A stretch of 64,000 nt of DNA from Aradus depressus (GCA_963662175.1 OY759225.1:1426001-1490000); one strand, 5' to 3'; positions 22,046-33,633 are shown, counted from the first letter of the stretch. Numbers and translations are program-made. Notes: a model not told the origin generated them from the sequence alone.

Positions 22046-22499
22046 TAATTTTTTCCCAGGAATCTAAATATCCAAAAAAAAATATAGGTTGAAGGTCAAA
22101 AAAAAAAAAAAACGTTAACAAATTTCGTTTGTGTTTTTTAAACTATTTATTCCAATTTTAAACTGAACCTTCATAGTGACCGGAAGAAGGGACCGTAAGT
22201 GTCTTAGTAAGTGTCCCGAAATATTGTCGAAAAAAATAAGAAGACACCTCTGGAAGAAATGCCGGAATTTACCAACAATTTTCATTTGTTAAGAAATTAG
22301 ATTAAAACAAATAATGCGGTCAATTCTACTCTACATTTTTCGTCTGAGATTTTTTTGAGAAAATAATTATTTTTCGAGTTATTTACCTGGGTCAAGATAA
22401 AATGAACACCCTGTATATATAATAACGTTTATCTCAAAAGCCAATTATTTATTTTAAAGTAGCAAAATATGAGTGGATGTATCCGGGTTCCTATCCATA

Positions 22500-22850
22500 T
22501 TTTTCCTCAGTACTTTTCTACTTTACCAGGTATAGAGGTAGTTATATAATCGTGGTTTTATCAGGAATATCATATTTTACGACCCATAAATCCAAATATG
22601 AAAAGAAAAAAGACCCGAAATCTCCTAAGGACAATACTCATTGATTTTCAGACAATTGGAGAATAAGAAGGTAGCTTAGCTCAACAGTCAGAAAGTATTT
22701 GAGAATTGGCAAGTTCCTGATTAAAAAAATCTATAGATTCTCAACCAAATCGGACTATTGATTTTGAGAGAGAGTGGAAAATTATTCGATTAATTCTCAA
22801 GAGGGAAGTACAGTCAGTGTTTCGTGGATGTTTTTTTCCTATTTTTTTTT
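22500..22850 (+). repeat. Unclassified interspersed repeat copy
   Basis: It starts with a CCAGGTATAGAGGTAGTTAT phrase, contains a module ending in CATTGATTTTCAGACAATTG and a GAGAGAGTGGAAAATTATTC run, and ends at GAGGGAAGTACAGTCAGTG. Diverged. Confidence 0.5.
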
Positions 22851-23405
22851 CGGTACGATGAGTGACTGACGTATGAATGACAACTGAGCCGGCTGTCTGG
22901 TGATGACACATCGGAAGTTAGAAGGTACAGATCTAAAATTAGACTGCTCTTTTGGCGGGATTCGATCCTTATATCCCGCCACAATCCTTATAGTTCATGA
23001 CCGCTAATAGATACACATTTCTTTCTTTTAGCATACTTATCAAGAAAACATAAAATGTCTCTCCGGAAAGGAGAGGGGTAGTCGTGGAGTCTACCTAAGG
23101 GGGAGTATATATTAAATATTAAGGTGGCGGTGGGATAATAAAAGTCGTGGCTTCAAATATTGAAAACATCTTTCCTGGAGCTACCGAGATTGCCATAGTT
23201 GTGATGCCGACCACTGCGTACAGCCAGCGTTTCAAAAATTGATTTTTTAGGGACAATCCTGTCTCTGAGCTCTTCCCTGTTTTTAATACTTGTCTTATAT
23301 ATTTTCAGAGAAAGTTAAATAAAATTCTTGTATTTTAAAAAATTAAACAAGTTAAACAGATAGAAATTTGAAAAAAACATAAAAAGAAAAAGAAACAAAT
23401 CTGAA
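22851..23405. other. Unassigned non-coding sequence
   Basis: No gene or known element is seen. A short palindromic stretch GGCGGGATTCGATCC / ATCCCGCC lies near 22954-22981. Confidence 0.4.
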
Positions 23406-23569
23406 TTTTATGGATGTAAATGTACCTATAAATTTATGGATGTAAATGTACCTATAAATTTATGGATGTAAATGTACCTATAAATTTATGGATGTAAATG
23501 TACCTATAAATTTATGGATGTAAATGTACCTATAAATTTATGGATGTAAATGTACCTATAAATTTATGA
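23406..23569. repeat. 26-bp tandem repeat, six copies
   Basis: Six identical units with TGGATGTAAATGTACCTATA start at 23411, 23437, 23463, 23489, 23515 and 23541. Confidence 0.95.
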
Positions 23570-24480
23570 GGGATCAATTGAGAATGCTAACCCAAATATT
23601 GTGGGTGAAATACAAAATGTCAGAAAATAAAAAAATTAATTTTTTCAGAATCAGGTGAGTTATAATTTTTCATAATATATATATTGTGAATCCCCGGAAA
23701 CAATGTTTCTGCCTATGCCTCTTCCTCACTATTCAGTATGATTAATAATAAAGAAAATTACAATTATTAGACTTGGGTGAAATTACCTTAAAAGCGCAAT
23801 CTGCAATTTTCACATTTTTCTGAGCAAACTAAAAGCATATTTTTTAATTCCCTCAATTAAAAAATAAATTATAATATTAATTGCTGTATCCGATAATAAT
23901 GACGAGGTGGATATGTCTGGTGTTTGAGCAAAAGGGCTTAAGTCAGAATAAGTCTTGTGATCCAAAGGACTTAAGTGCATTTCAATATTTTACCAAATTT
24001 AGCTGAATTTTGCAATATTTTCCTTTGTCTATATTTAATTCTTCATATAAATAATATTTCAAATAACATAAATGTACTTTACCTAATTTGCTGGAATTTT
24101 TCAAACCTTCAGAAATTCCCGTCCTAAAATTCAGATTTGCTGACTTAAGCCCTTTTGCCCAAACACCCGAGAAATACATACGATAGAACGGCACAGATAC
24201 GAACTAGATGCAACACGCGAAAATGTTGTTGACGAAAAAATGGACGGGCGGCGATGCTGGCGAACCTACTGACTGAAATGATAAGGCTAAGGACACTAGT
24301 TGTAAAACATGAAGGATTAACAAGGAAGATAGCAAAGTAAACAGAGGGTCAATAAATCTGGCAACAATGCAGGGGCCTGTTTTAATAACATTAGTGCAGG
24401 ATAATGATAATAGTGTATATTTACCTACACTATTTACATCTAACATTAAAATGCATGTACATTATGTGAAGGCCATAGGC
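23570..24480. other. Unassigned AT-rich sequence
   Basis: No gene is recognised. Two minus-strand ORFs (23982-24194 and 24204-24446) show no domain and no splice context that would support them. Confidence 0.4.
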
Positions 24481-24512
24481 GAAGCTATGGAGAGGAGTTT
24501 CGGGTTGTAGCT

Positions 24513-24541
24513 CCCCCCCCCCCCCCCCCACCCCCACCCCC
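24513..24541. repeat. Poly-C tract
   Basis: A run of C with single A interruptions toward its right end. Confidence 0.85.
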
Positions 24542-24689
24542 TCTACCATTATTTAAAAAATGTGACTTGGCCATTACAGGACTTTCTTATACCAAGTATT
24601 TTTGTATAGATCATCCTCACTACCCCACCCTCACGATCTCTGTCGAGAGAGGTCGGAATCAAAGTGGGGCGTAAGTGAGGCCAAGGCGA

Positions 24690-24862
24690 CCACTGGCCGG
24701 TCAATCTATGGCGATCGGAGGTCGTCAAACTGATTTCTTCCGCTTCCACCAGAAAGTCTGTTTGTCAGACTGGGTAGCCGGTCTCCGGCGACGGCTGCCG
24801 CAGATCCAGTCCCGGTTCAACTCCACCCTGGCCTGGTCATACAGCGGACATTTGAGGACTAC
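24690..24862 (-). pseudogene. Possible LINE open-reading-frame remnant
   Basis: A GC-rich patch inside AT-rich DNA. One minus-strand frame reads VVLKCPLYDQARVELNRDW and then a basic stretch ending in a stop. The C-P-x-Y-x-x-x-R pattern is usual in the cysteine-histidine motif near the C terminus of many LINE reverse-transcriptase proteins. The preceding Cys/His residues and the polymerase domain are absent. The plus strand is also open here (67 residues from the MAIGG start), so direction is not proven. Confidence 0.3.
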
Positions 24863-25226
24863 CAATAATAAAAAAAAATATTTTATAATTCTTTGCTTTT
24901 CGATACAATTTAAACAATACTTTGCCTTTATTAAGTAACATTTTTGGTAAGAAGCATTTTCGGACTAACCATTTTCGCATAAATCGTAGCAAACGTCTAA
25001 AAAATGAGTTTCAAATCGACATTTTGTAAAATTTCATGATGTTATAATTACGGTAAGAATCGTATTACATTGTACACATCTATGTCGGCGATAGATAGTG
25101 TAACAAGTCATTTAACGGAAAGCCGCCATATGAATCAAAAATTACCTCATTTGACTGGATTTTTACCCTGGGGAAGTAAAAAAGATATGAAAGGCTTGGG
25201 AAGGAAGAAATAGCCAGCGGTGAAAC
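24863..25226. other. Unassigned non-coding sequence
   Basis: AT-rich; no gene or element is seen. Confidence 0.4.
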
Positions 25227-25446
25227 CTTCTGGAACTTGGGAAACCCTCCTGGAACTTGGGAAACCCTCCTGGAACTTTGGAAACCCTCCTGGAACTTAG
25301 GAAACCCTCCTGGAACTTTGGAAACCCTCCTGGAACTTTGGAAACCCTCCTGGAACTTGGGAAACCCTCCTGGAACTTGGGAAACCCTCCTGGAATTTTG
25401 GAAACCCTCCTGGAACTTTGGAAACCCTCCTGGAACTTGGGAAACT
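25227..25446. repeat. 20-bp minisatellite, about eleven copies
   Basis: The unit is GGAACTTGGGAAACCCTCCT with TTGG/TTTG/TTAG variation at one site. Because 20 is not a multiple of three, each frame cycles through a 60-bp, 20-residue pattern, and several frames on both strands stay open across the array. The resulting Pro/Gly/Phe- or Trp-rich peptides are repeat artefacts. Confidence 0.95.
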
Positions 25447-26269
25447 TGGAACATTGAAACAAATCAGATTGGTTTCAATCCATCTTAAATATTGTATTCG
25501 AAAACAGCCGTTAAAAGATTATTAAATTAAACAATTTTTAAAGCCAAGGGTATTTAAAAAAATATCATTGGTGAATCAACAACTAACTTGTAATCAAGAG
25601 TTGTTGCTCTCCCGCACTTCGGTCGTTCTTTTGTGATTCTGGATACATATATGTTCATCCTATTGGTTGTCATCATGTTCACAACCCTGTATTGGACTCA
25701 GATGATCGAAAAACATGAATATCCGTGAAAATTGAACATAGAATTGTTGACTGGTTATATAAATTTCTCATAAATCTAGTACCTACCTATAACTGGTACC
25801 TATAACTGGGGTACCTATAACTGGTAACTTTAACTGGGGATATAAAAAAAATTACTTGTGTGATAAAGATATTTGAAGAGGCAGGCTGAGACCGAACCAA
25901 GAATCCCCATCCGGAGAGGGCTGGGAAGGACTTGTGTAGAAGGACACTTATATAGCCGGAAGAGGACATGGCGAGAGGACGGAGCAGAACTCACTGATTA
26001 GCTTTTGATTAGCTGCCAATGGCAACGTTGGCAATGTTCTATTGTCGATTAAATATCTATTTCAGAAGGGTTAATTGCATCTGCGGCCTCATTGCAGTCT
26101 AGATGGCCTCCTTGCAGTTAGCGCTGAACACTCACCTGCGACCAGAGAAATGGGCAAGTTCCAAATAGCTTCATTTCTGGAAATTCGAAAAATATTCCAT
26201 TAGAAAATAAAATCAATAAAATTACTTCTAATCTACTAAATTTTCGATATAAATGCTGAATTTTGCCTA
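25447..26269. other. Unassigned non-coding sequence
   Basis: No gene is seen. Around 25785-25840 there is a short degenerate repeat of ACCTATAACTGG (four partial copies). Confidence 0.45.
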
Positions 26270-26400
26270 CCCAGATTTATTTACTTAGAATAGGGAACTT
26301 TAATGAGTTTTCCCAGATAAAATCCTGAAGGCCTTGCCACTTTTTCGAACCCGGGATCTTGAGAATAGTAGGCAAGACGCTACCGCTGTGCAACCAATTA
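26270..26400 (-). mobile_element. Decayed SINE head with deleted body
   Basis: On the minus strand the head GGTTGCACAGCGGTAGCGTC (box A) and GATCCCGGGTTCGAAAAAG (box B) are readable, then the linker TTATCTGGG and a reduced body ending AATCTGGGTAGGCAA. Confidence 0.6.
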
Positions 26401-26480
26401 CATAACTTTCTCTATACCACACATAGATAGAACTGCGTATCTCACACTTGGTACAACTCATATTAGCAATACCAATATAT

Positions 26481-26758
26481 TATGTATAACCCGACCGAGG
26501 CCCTTAGTTTATTTTATCTGGGAGGTAAGCACGCCGTCCTTCGGATGGGACGTTAAGCGATGGTCCCGAGCCTGTACGATGTCAGATACTCGTTAAAGAC
26601 CCCTGCCCAAGGTGAAGAAAAACTTAGGGTAGGCAAAATGTAGAACTCCCATAGTAGAGTCGGGCTCATGTCCACCAGAGTAACGAAAGAGCGCTCTGGT
26701 AGTAGGCAATATGACCTCGTAGTTAAAGCCCGGGCATGAGTCATAAAACCTAACCTAA
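26481..26758 (+). mobile_element. SINE without tRNA head, tail of CCTAA repeats
   Basis: It starts in the post-head region (CCGACCGAGGCCCTTAG), then the linker TTTATTTTATCTGGGAGGTA and a complete body with GTCCTTCGGATGGGACGTTA. It ends CATGAGTCATAAAA followed by CCTAACCTAACC. Only the polymerase III boxes are missing. Confidence 0.9.
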
Positions 26759-27357
26759 CCAATATATTTATTATCTGTTTATTTCGAAAAAAAAAAAAAA
26801 TGTTTCCCACCATATGTTCATTATTTCCTCAATATCCGAAAAAATACAGTAATGTTTTTACCAAAATTACATTTTACGAAAATCAGTCCAGAAGAACTTA
26901 ATTAGACGGTTCCGACTTAAACCGGAACTGGTTCCCTGCGACTGTAGAAGAGATATCGAAGGACCGTCCAAAGTGCAAGAACAGAAATGAAGGGCCAACA
27001 AAGAAAAGATCAAAGATTTAGAAAGGGTGCGGAAACTTATGTGTGAGCTGAGGTGGAGACTCAAATTTGGATATATGAGGATCCTCAAAACAAATATAGA
27101 GCTCGAAGATTTAGAGCGAGAGCGGAAGAGTTCTAGAGAAAACTGAATGTCCCACTTTATATAAAATACATTTTTAGCAGGACTTTCTTATACGAACCAC
27201 GCTTATAGATCACTCTCTCTCCCCCTTCTCAAAATCATTTCATATTGGCATTAGTGGCTATAACAAAGTCACTCTGAGAAGTGGAACATTTGACGGTATA
27301 CAGAGGTTTTTAAATGAAGCTACTGAATTTTCTTAATAAATATAATTTTATTATTTA
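26759..27357. other. Left flank of the Helitron array
   Basis: No gene. Positions about 26865-27130 resemble a decayed purine-rich repeat, and 27178-27235 is related to 24575-24625 (both share GGACTTTCTTATAC and a TATAGATCA phrase). AATAAATAATAATTTA-type DNA abuts the first Helitron terminus. Confidence 0.45.
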
Positions 27358-27529
27358 CTAGCAGTAATACCCGGCGTTGCCAGGGGAACTTTGACTTTAC
27401 TCCCAATATCTCCTATAAGTCTATTCAATTTTTCGACAGTACATTCGTGATGTTATAATTTTCAATTATTCATACGGAATAAGGCTTATAGTCCTTCAGC
27501 TATAGTAACGCTAGTAAGTTTTTAGGACC

Positions 27530-29905
27530 CTTGGGCACCACAGCTAGTATGCGCCTTTCAACGGCGGAAACCGCAGCTAGTGATAACTTAGAATTGCTGG
27601 ACATCCTAGCCAGTGCGTACTTAAGAACGTTTGTGACCGCAGCTAGTATGTGCCTTGCGACGGCGGACCCCACAGCTAGTACGTAGTTAGGAACGCTGGG
27701 CCCCACAGATAGTAAGTGCCTTGCATCAGCGGACCCCACAGCTAGTACGTAGTTAGAACCACTGGGCATCACATCTAGTATGTGTTTTGCAACGGCGGAC
27801 CCCACAGCTAGTACGTAGTTAGAAACGCGGGGCATCACAGCTAGTAAGTGCCTTGCAACAGCGGACCCCACAGCTAGTACGAAAATAGGAACGCTGAGCA
27901 CCATAGCTAGTATGTGCCTTGCAACAGCGGACCCCACAGCTAGTACGAAGTTAGGAACGCTGGGCACCATATCTAGTATGTGCCTTGCAACAGCCGACCC
28001 CACAGCTAGTACGAAGTTCGGAACGCTGGGCAACACAGCTAGTAAGTGTTTTGTAACAGCGGACACCACAGCTAGTACGAAGTTAGGAACCCTGGGCACC
28101 ACATCTAGTATGTGCCTTGCAACAGCGGACCCCACAGCTAGTACGGAGTTAGGAACGCTGGGCACCATATCTAGTATGTGCCTTGCAACAGCCGACCCCA
28201 CAGCTAGTACGAAGTTCGGAACGCTGGGCAACACAGCTAGTAAGTGTTTTGTAACAGCGGACACCACAGCTAGTACGAAGTTAGGAACCCTGGGCACCAC
28301 ATCTAGTATGTGCCTTGCAACAGCGGACACCACAGCTAGTACGAAGTTAGGAACCCTGGGCACTACATCTAGTATGTGCCTTGCAACAGCCGACCCCACA
28401 GCTAGTACGAAGTTCGGAACGCTGGGCAACACAGCTAGTAAGTGTTTTGTAACAGCGGACCCCACAGCTAGTACGAAGTTCGGAACGCTGGGCAACACAG
28501 CTAGTAAGTGTTTTGTAACAGCGGACACCACAGCTAGTACGAAGTTAGGAACCCTGGGCACCACATCTAGTATGTGCCTTGCAACAGCGGACCCCACAGC
28601 TAGTACGAAGTTAGGAACGCTGAGCACCACATCTAGTATGTGCCTTGCAACAGCGGACCCCACAGCTAGTACGAAGTTAGGAACGCTGAGCACCACATCT
28701 AGTTTGTGCCTTGCAACAGCGGACACCACAGCTAGTACGAAGTTAGGAACCCTGGGCACCACATCTAGTTTGTGCCTTGCAACAGCTGACCCCACAGCTA
28801 GTACGAAGTTCGGAACGCTGGGCAACACAGCTAGTAAGTGTTTTGTAACAGCGGACCCCATAGATACTACATAGTTAGGAACACTGGGCATCACAGCTAG
28901 TAAATGTCTTGCAACAGTGAACCCCACAGTGAATACATAGTTACTACTACTACATGTGAAATTCATGACAATCCGATTACCCGCTGAGCACCACAGCTAG
29001 TACGTAGTTGGGAATGCTGGGCATCATAGCTAGTATGTGCCTTGCGACGGCGGACCCAACAGCTAGTACGTAGTTAGGAACGCTGGTCACCACAGCTAGT
29101 ATGTGCCTCGCAACAGCGGACCCCACAGCTAGTACGAAGTTAGGAACGCTGGGTACTACAGCTAGTAAATGCCTTGCAACAACGGACCCCACAGCTAGTA
29201 CGATATTAGGAACCCTGGGCATCACAGCTAGTATGCTTTTGCAACGACGGACCCCACAGCTAGTACGTTTTTAGGAACGCTGGGCCCTACAGGTAGTAGG
29301 TGCCTTGCAACTGTGAACCCCACAGATAGTATGTAGTTAGAACCACAGGGCATCACAGCTAGTATGAGTTTTGCAACGGCGGACCCCACAGCTAGTACCT
29401 ACGTAGTGAAATACGCTGGGCCACACTGCTAGCGCCTTGCAACAGCAGACCCCACACCTAGTACGTAATTAGAAACGCTGGGCATCACAGCTAGTAAATG
29501 TCTTGTAGGTGCCTTGCAACAGCGAACCCCACAGCCAGTACGATATTAGGAACCCTGGGCATCACAGCTAGTATGCTTTTGCAACGACGGACCCCACAGC
29601 TAGTACGTTTTTAGGAACGCTGGGCCCTACAGGTAGTAGGTGCCTTGCAACTGCGAACCCCACAGATAGTATGTAGTTAGAACCACAGGGCATCACAGCT
29701 AGTATGAGTTTTGCAACGGCGGACCCCACAGCTAGTACCTACGTAGTGAAATACGCTGGGCCACACTGCTAGCGCCTTGCAACAGCAGACCCCACATCTA
29801 GTACGATATTAGGAACGCTGGACATCACAGCTATTAAATGTATTGCAACAGTGAACCCCACAGCGAATACATAGTTACTACTACTACATGTGAAATTCAT
29901 GACAA
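27530..29905. repeat. 66-bp minisatellite made of two related 33-bp halves (copy A)
   Basis: Each 66-bp unit has two 33-bp halves that both open with ACAGCTAGTA or ACATCTAGTA; one half continues CGAAGTTAGGAACGCTGG, the other TGTGCCTTGCAACAGCGG. About 36 units are present. The period is a multiple of three and the consensus has no stop in several frames, so a 488-codon minus-strand frame (27500-28966) and a 320-codon plus-strand frame (27912-28874) appear. Minus-strand translation is a 22-residue repeat (SVPNFVLAVGSAVARHLLAV). Since the open frames track the repeat on both strands, they are treated as by-products and not as genes. A ~340-bp block at 29180-29480 is repeated at 29530-29800. Confidence 0.9.
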
Positions 29906-29914
29906 TTCGATTAC

Positions 29915-31560
29915 CCTTCAATGATTCAGCATTTATTTTATGCTTAGCCCCCCCTCCCAAATTTTTTTTTTAAAATGTCACATAGTGTATTTTTTTATTT
30001 GACCATCAAGAATACTACATGTGAAATTTCGTGACAATCCAATCATCCGTTAATGACCTATCACTATCTTCAAATTTAGGCCTACCCCCATAACCCCCCT
30101 CCCGTTCACAATTTTTTGACGTCACCCTATTTTACTATTTGGCCTTTATGAATACTTCATGTCAAATTTCGTGACAATCCGATAATCCGTTAGTGACTTA
30201 TCACTATACTTATACTTAGGCCCCCATCAACCCACCCTCCCGTTCAAAATTTTGTGACATATACACTCTATATTTCTATTTGGCTTTTAAGAATACTACA
30301 TGTGAAATTCCATGACAATACGACCAACCGTTAATGAGCTAGCACTATATTTATACTTAGGCCCCCCCGCCACAACCCCCCCTCCCGTAAACAATTTTGA
30401 GCCGTCACACCGCCTATTTTTTTATTTGGCCTCCAGGAATACTACATGTGAAATTTCGTGACAATCCGATCATCCGTTAATGACTTATCACTATACTTAT
30501 ACTTAGACTCCCATCAACCCACCCTCCCGTTCAAAATTTTGTGACATATACACTCTATATTTCTATTTGACTTTTAAGAATACTACATGTGAAATTCCAT
30601 GACAATACGACCAACCGTTATTGAGCTAGCACCATATTTATACTTAGGCCCCCCCCCCCACTACCCCCCCTCCCGTACAAAATTTTGAGCCGTTACACCG
30701 CCTTTTTTTTTATTTGGTCTTCAGGAATACTACATGTGAAACTTTGTGACAATTCGACCAACCGTTAATGAGCTAGCTCTATATTTATACTTAGGCCCCC
30801 CCACAACCCCCCCTCCCGTTCGAAACTTTGGGACGCCACACACCTTATTTTTCTATTTGGCCTTCAGGAATACTCCATGTGAAATTTCGTGACAATCCGA
30901 CCAACCGTTAAAGAATTAGCTCTATATTTATACTTAGGCCCCCCCACAACCCCCCCTCCCGTTCAAAACTTTGGGACGCCACACACCTTATTTTCCTATT
31001 TGGCTTTTAAAAATACTACGTGAAATTTCATGACGATTCGCCCATTAGTTAATGAGTTAGCTCTATATTTATACTTAGGCCCCCCACAACCCCCCCTCCC
31101 GTTCAAAACTTTGGGACACCACACACCTTTTTTTCCTGTTTGGCTTTTGAAAAGACTACGTGTGAAATTTCATGACAATTTGACCATTAGTTAATGAGTT
31201 AGCACTATTTATATACTTAGGCCCCCCTTACAACCCCCCCTCCCGATCAAAACTTTGGGACGCCACACACCTTATTTTTCTATTTGGCCTTCAGGAATAC
31301 TCCAATGTGAAATTTCGTGACAATCCGACCAACCGTTAAAGAATTAGCTCTATATTTATAATTAGGCCCCCCCACAACCCCCCCTCCCGTTCAAAACTTT
31401 GGGACGCCACACACCTTTTTTTCCTATTTGGCTTTTGAAAAGACTACGTGTGAAATTTCATGACAATTTGACCATTAGTTAATGAGTTAGCACTATTTAT
31501 ATACTTAGGCCCCCCTTACAACCCTCCCTACCGTTCAAAATTCTGGGACGCCACATAGGC
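29915..31560. repeat. C-rich ~140-bp tandem repeat (copy A)
   Basis: About eleven diverged units of 140-145 bp, each with CTATATTTATACTTAGG, a C-rich block (CAACCCCCCCTCCCGTTC), TTTGGGACGCCACACACC, a CTATTTGGC(C/T)TT phrase and TGTGAAATTTCGTGACAATC. Units are more diverged than those of the 66-bp array, so this array is older. No coding potential. Confidence 0.85.
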
Positions 31561-31691
31561 TATTATTCAATCGGGCTCAAAAGAATGCTACATGGGAAGT
31601 TTCATAAAAATCCGTCCAGCGGTTTGGGCGTGATGCTGGAACAAACATACAAACAAACACACAAACCCCGTTTCAGCTTTATTAATATAGA

Positions 31692-33633
31692 TTATATCAC
31701 AATGTACACAAGTTTTAATTTGTGTTCATATATATACATACATCTTTTTTTTTTGGCATTTTTCTTCCATAGTGGATCGGTGTCACCATATTTAAAGTCA
31801 GTCTGAACGTTGTGCTGACGTTGGCATAATCCGAAACCAGCACACTCTATGGCTCTGTCAGTTAACAAATATTAAATCTATAAACCGTTAAAAAGCAAGA
31901 AATTTGAAGAATGGAGTCTACCGAGCTCAGGATCGCCACTTAGAAATCTAGCTGAGGCACTTTGGTCAGATGTTTTAATCGGGAAGTTAAAAATAACTTT
32001 GAGCACTTCGTCCTTCGGATGGGACATTAAGCGATGATGCAGGGCTTTTTCGAATGTGAGGTACTCGATAATGAGACGTATGTTATGTAAATAAACCTGG
32101 GTAGGTCAATTTCCACTTAGGTTGAAAGCCTTGAGCACGTCGTCCTTCGGATGGGACTTTCCGGATATATCTGAATCTGTAGTATCAGTTTTAACAATTA
32201 TTAAGCCTAAACCGTTAAATAGCGCGAATTTTTTGAAAAACGTTTTCATTTTGATTTTTGTGTGGGGTTCAGATAATCCGGTCGTTCTCTATCAGTTTTA
32301 ACAAATATTTAATCTATAAACCGTTAAAAAGCGAGAAATTTGAAGAATGGAGTCTACCGAGCTCAGGATCGCCACTTACAAATCTAGCTGAGGCACTTAG
32401 GTCAGATGTTTTAATCGGGAAGTGAAAAATAACTATGAGCACGTCGTCCTTCGGATGGGACTTTAAGCGATGTTCCAGGACTTTTTCGAATGTGAGGTAC
32501 TCGATAATGAGACGTATGTTATGTAAATAAACCTGGGTAGGTGAAATTTCACTTAGGTTGAAAATAGCCTTGAGCACGTCGTCCTTCGGATGGGACTTTC
32601 CGGATAAATCTGAATCTGTCGTATCAGTTTTAACAATTATTAAGCCTATAAACCGTTAAATAGCGCAAATTTTTTGAAAAATATTTTTATTTTGATTTTT
32701 GTGTAGGATTCAGATAATCCGGTCGTTCTCTATCAGTTCTAACAAATATTAAATCTATAAACCGTTAAAAAGCGAGAAATTTCAAGAATGGAGTCTACCG
32801 AGCTCAGGATCGCCACTTAGAAATCTAGTTGAGGCACTTAGGTCAGATGTTTCAATCGGGAAGTTAAAAAACACTTTGAGCACGTCGTCCTTCGGATGGG
32901 ACTTTAAGCGATGATCCAGGGCTTTTTCGAATGTGAGGTACTCGATAATGAGACGTATGTTATGTAAATAAACCTGGGTAGGTGAAATATCACTTAGGTT
33001 GAAAATAGCCTTGAGCACGTCGTCCTTCGGATGGGACTTTCCGGATAAATCTGAATCTCTCGTATCAGTTTTAACAATTATTAAGCCTATAAACCGTTAA
33101 ATAGCGCAAATTTTTTGAAAAACATTTTTATTTTGATTTTTGTGTAGGATTCAGATAATCCGGTCGTTCTCTATCAGTTTTAACAAATATTAAATCTATA
33201 AACCGTTAAAAAGCGAGAAATTTCAAGAATGGAGTCTACCGAGCTCAGGATCGCCACTTAGAAATCTAGTTGAGGCACTTAGGTCAGATGTTTTAATCGG
33301 GAAGCTAAAAATAACTTTGAGCACGTCGTCCTTCGGATGGGACATTAAGCAATGATCCAGGGCTTTTTCGAATGTGAGGTACTTGATAATGAGACGTATG
33401 TTATGTAAATAAACCTGGGTAGGTCAATTTCTACTTAGGTTGAGCCTTGAGCACGTCGTCCTTCGGATGGGACTTTTCGGATATATCTGATTCTGTCGTA
33501 TCAGTTTTAACAATTATTAAGCCTATAAACCGTTAAATAGCGTGAATTTTTTGAAAAACATTTTTATTTTGATTTTTGTGTAGGATTCAGATAAGCCGGT
33601 CGTTCTCTATCAGTTTTAACAAATATTAAATCT
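31692..33633. repeat. Inter-Helitron spacer A: ~440-bp repeat array with SINE core
   Basis: It starts TTATATCACAATGTACAC and ends AAATATTAAATCT at the next Helitron. Four units recur at 436-441 bp (landmark CTATCAGTT(T/C)TAACAAATA at 32289, 32730, 33171 and 33607). Each unit holds two SINE-derived pieces (GTCGTCCTTCGGATGGGACT, and a GAGGTACTCGATAATGAGAC phrase equivalent to the SINE's GGTACTCGTTAAAGAC, plus AACCTGGGTAGG). A related 78-87-codon minus-strand frame beginning MLKAIFNLSxISPTQVYLHN recurs in successive units (32314-32577, 32782-33018); it reads the SINE piece backwards and has no known domain. Confidence 0.85.

Larger units (their letters stand above)
20048..22412 (-). mobile_element. 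Tc1/mariner-type transposon relic with long inverted ends
   Basis: The two sides are inverted copies over several hundred bases: 20048-20358 on the left (CTCAAAAAAAGCATGAGAC ... GTTCCAGAAAATTGCTCAAG) matches the complement of the right side out to 22412. The right end closes with GAACACCCTGTA, a typical end for this superfamily next to a TA target; the matching left outermost ~60 bp is not recognisable. The centre (about 20360-20740) holds a transposase fragment, and the right arm is swollen by a tenfold 130-bp amplification. It sits, in the same orientation as the gene, in what is probably an intron of the PDZ gene. Confidence 0.75.
27358..31691 (-). mobile_element. Non-autonomous Helitron, copy A (canonical ends)
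   Basis: On the minus strand the element starts TCTATATTAATAAAGCTG at 31691, preceded by A, and ends CTGCTAG at 27358, followed by T: the A|TC...CTAG|T arrangement of Helitrons. A hairpin lies 8 bp before CTAG (27370-27385; arms CCTGG/CCGGG around GCAACG, one mismatch here and perfect in the other copies). It has no Rep/helicase gene, so movement would need an autonomous partner. Inside, from the 5' end, are a GTTTGTTTGTTTGTATG stretch, a C-rich ~140-bp repeat array (31560-29915) and a 66-bp minisatellite (29905-27530). The 4.3-kb length is mostly tandem repeat. Confidence 0.85.

Noticed and set aside
27500..28966. 488-codon protein-coding gene
   Set aside because: The frame is exactly co-extensive with a 66-bp minisatellite that is also open on the opposite strand, starts and stops at array irregularities, and recurs only inside Helitron copies.
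27530..29905. CRISPR array
   Set aside because: The 33-bp halves are contiguous and similar to each other; there are no unique spacers, and the context is a eukaryotic transposon.
27358..31691. LINE/RTE retroelement ending in a TTAATATAGAT tail
   Set aside because: Read on the minus strand both ends fit a Helitron better (A|TC start, 3' hairpin, CTAG|T), and no poly-A or tandem 3' tail or target duplication is seen.
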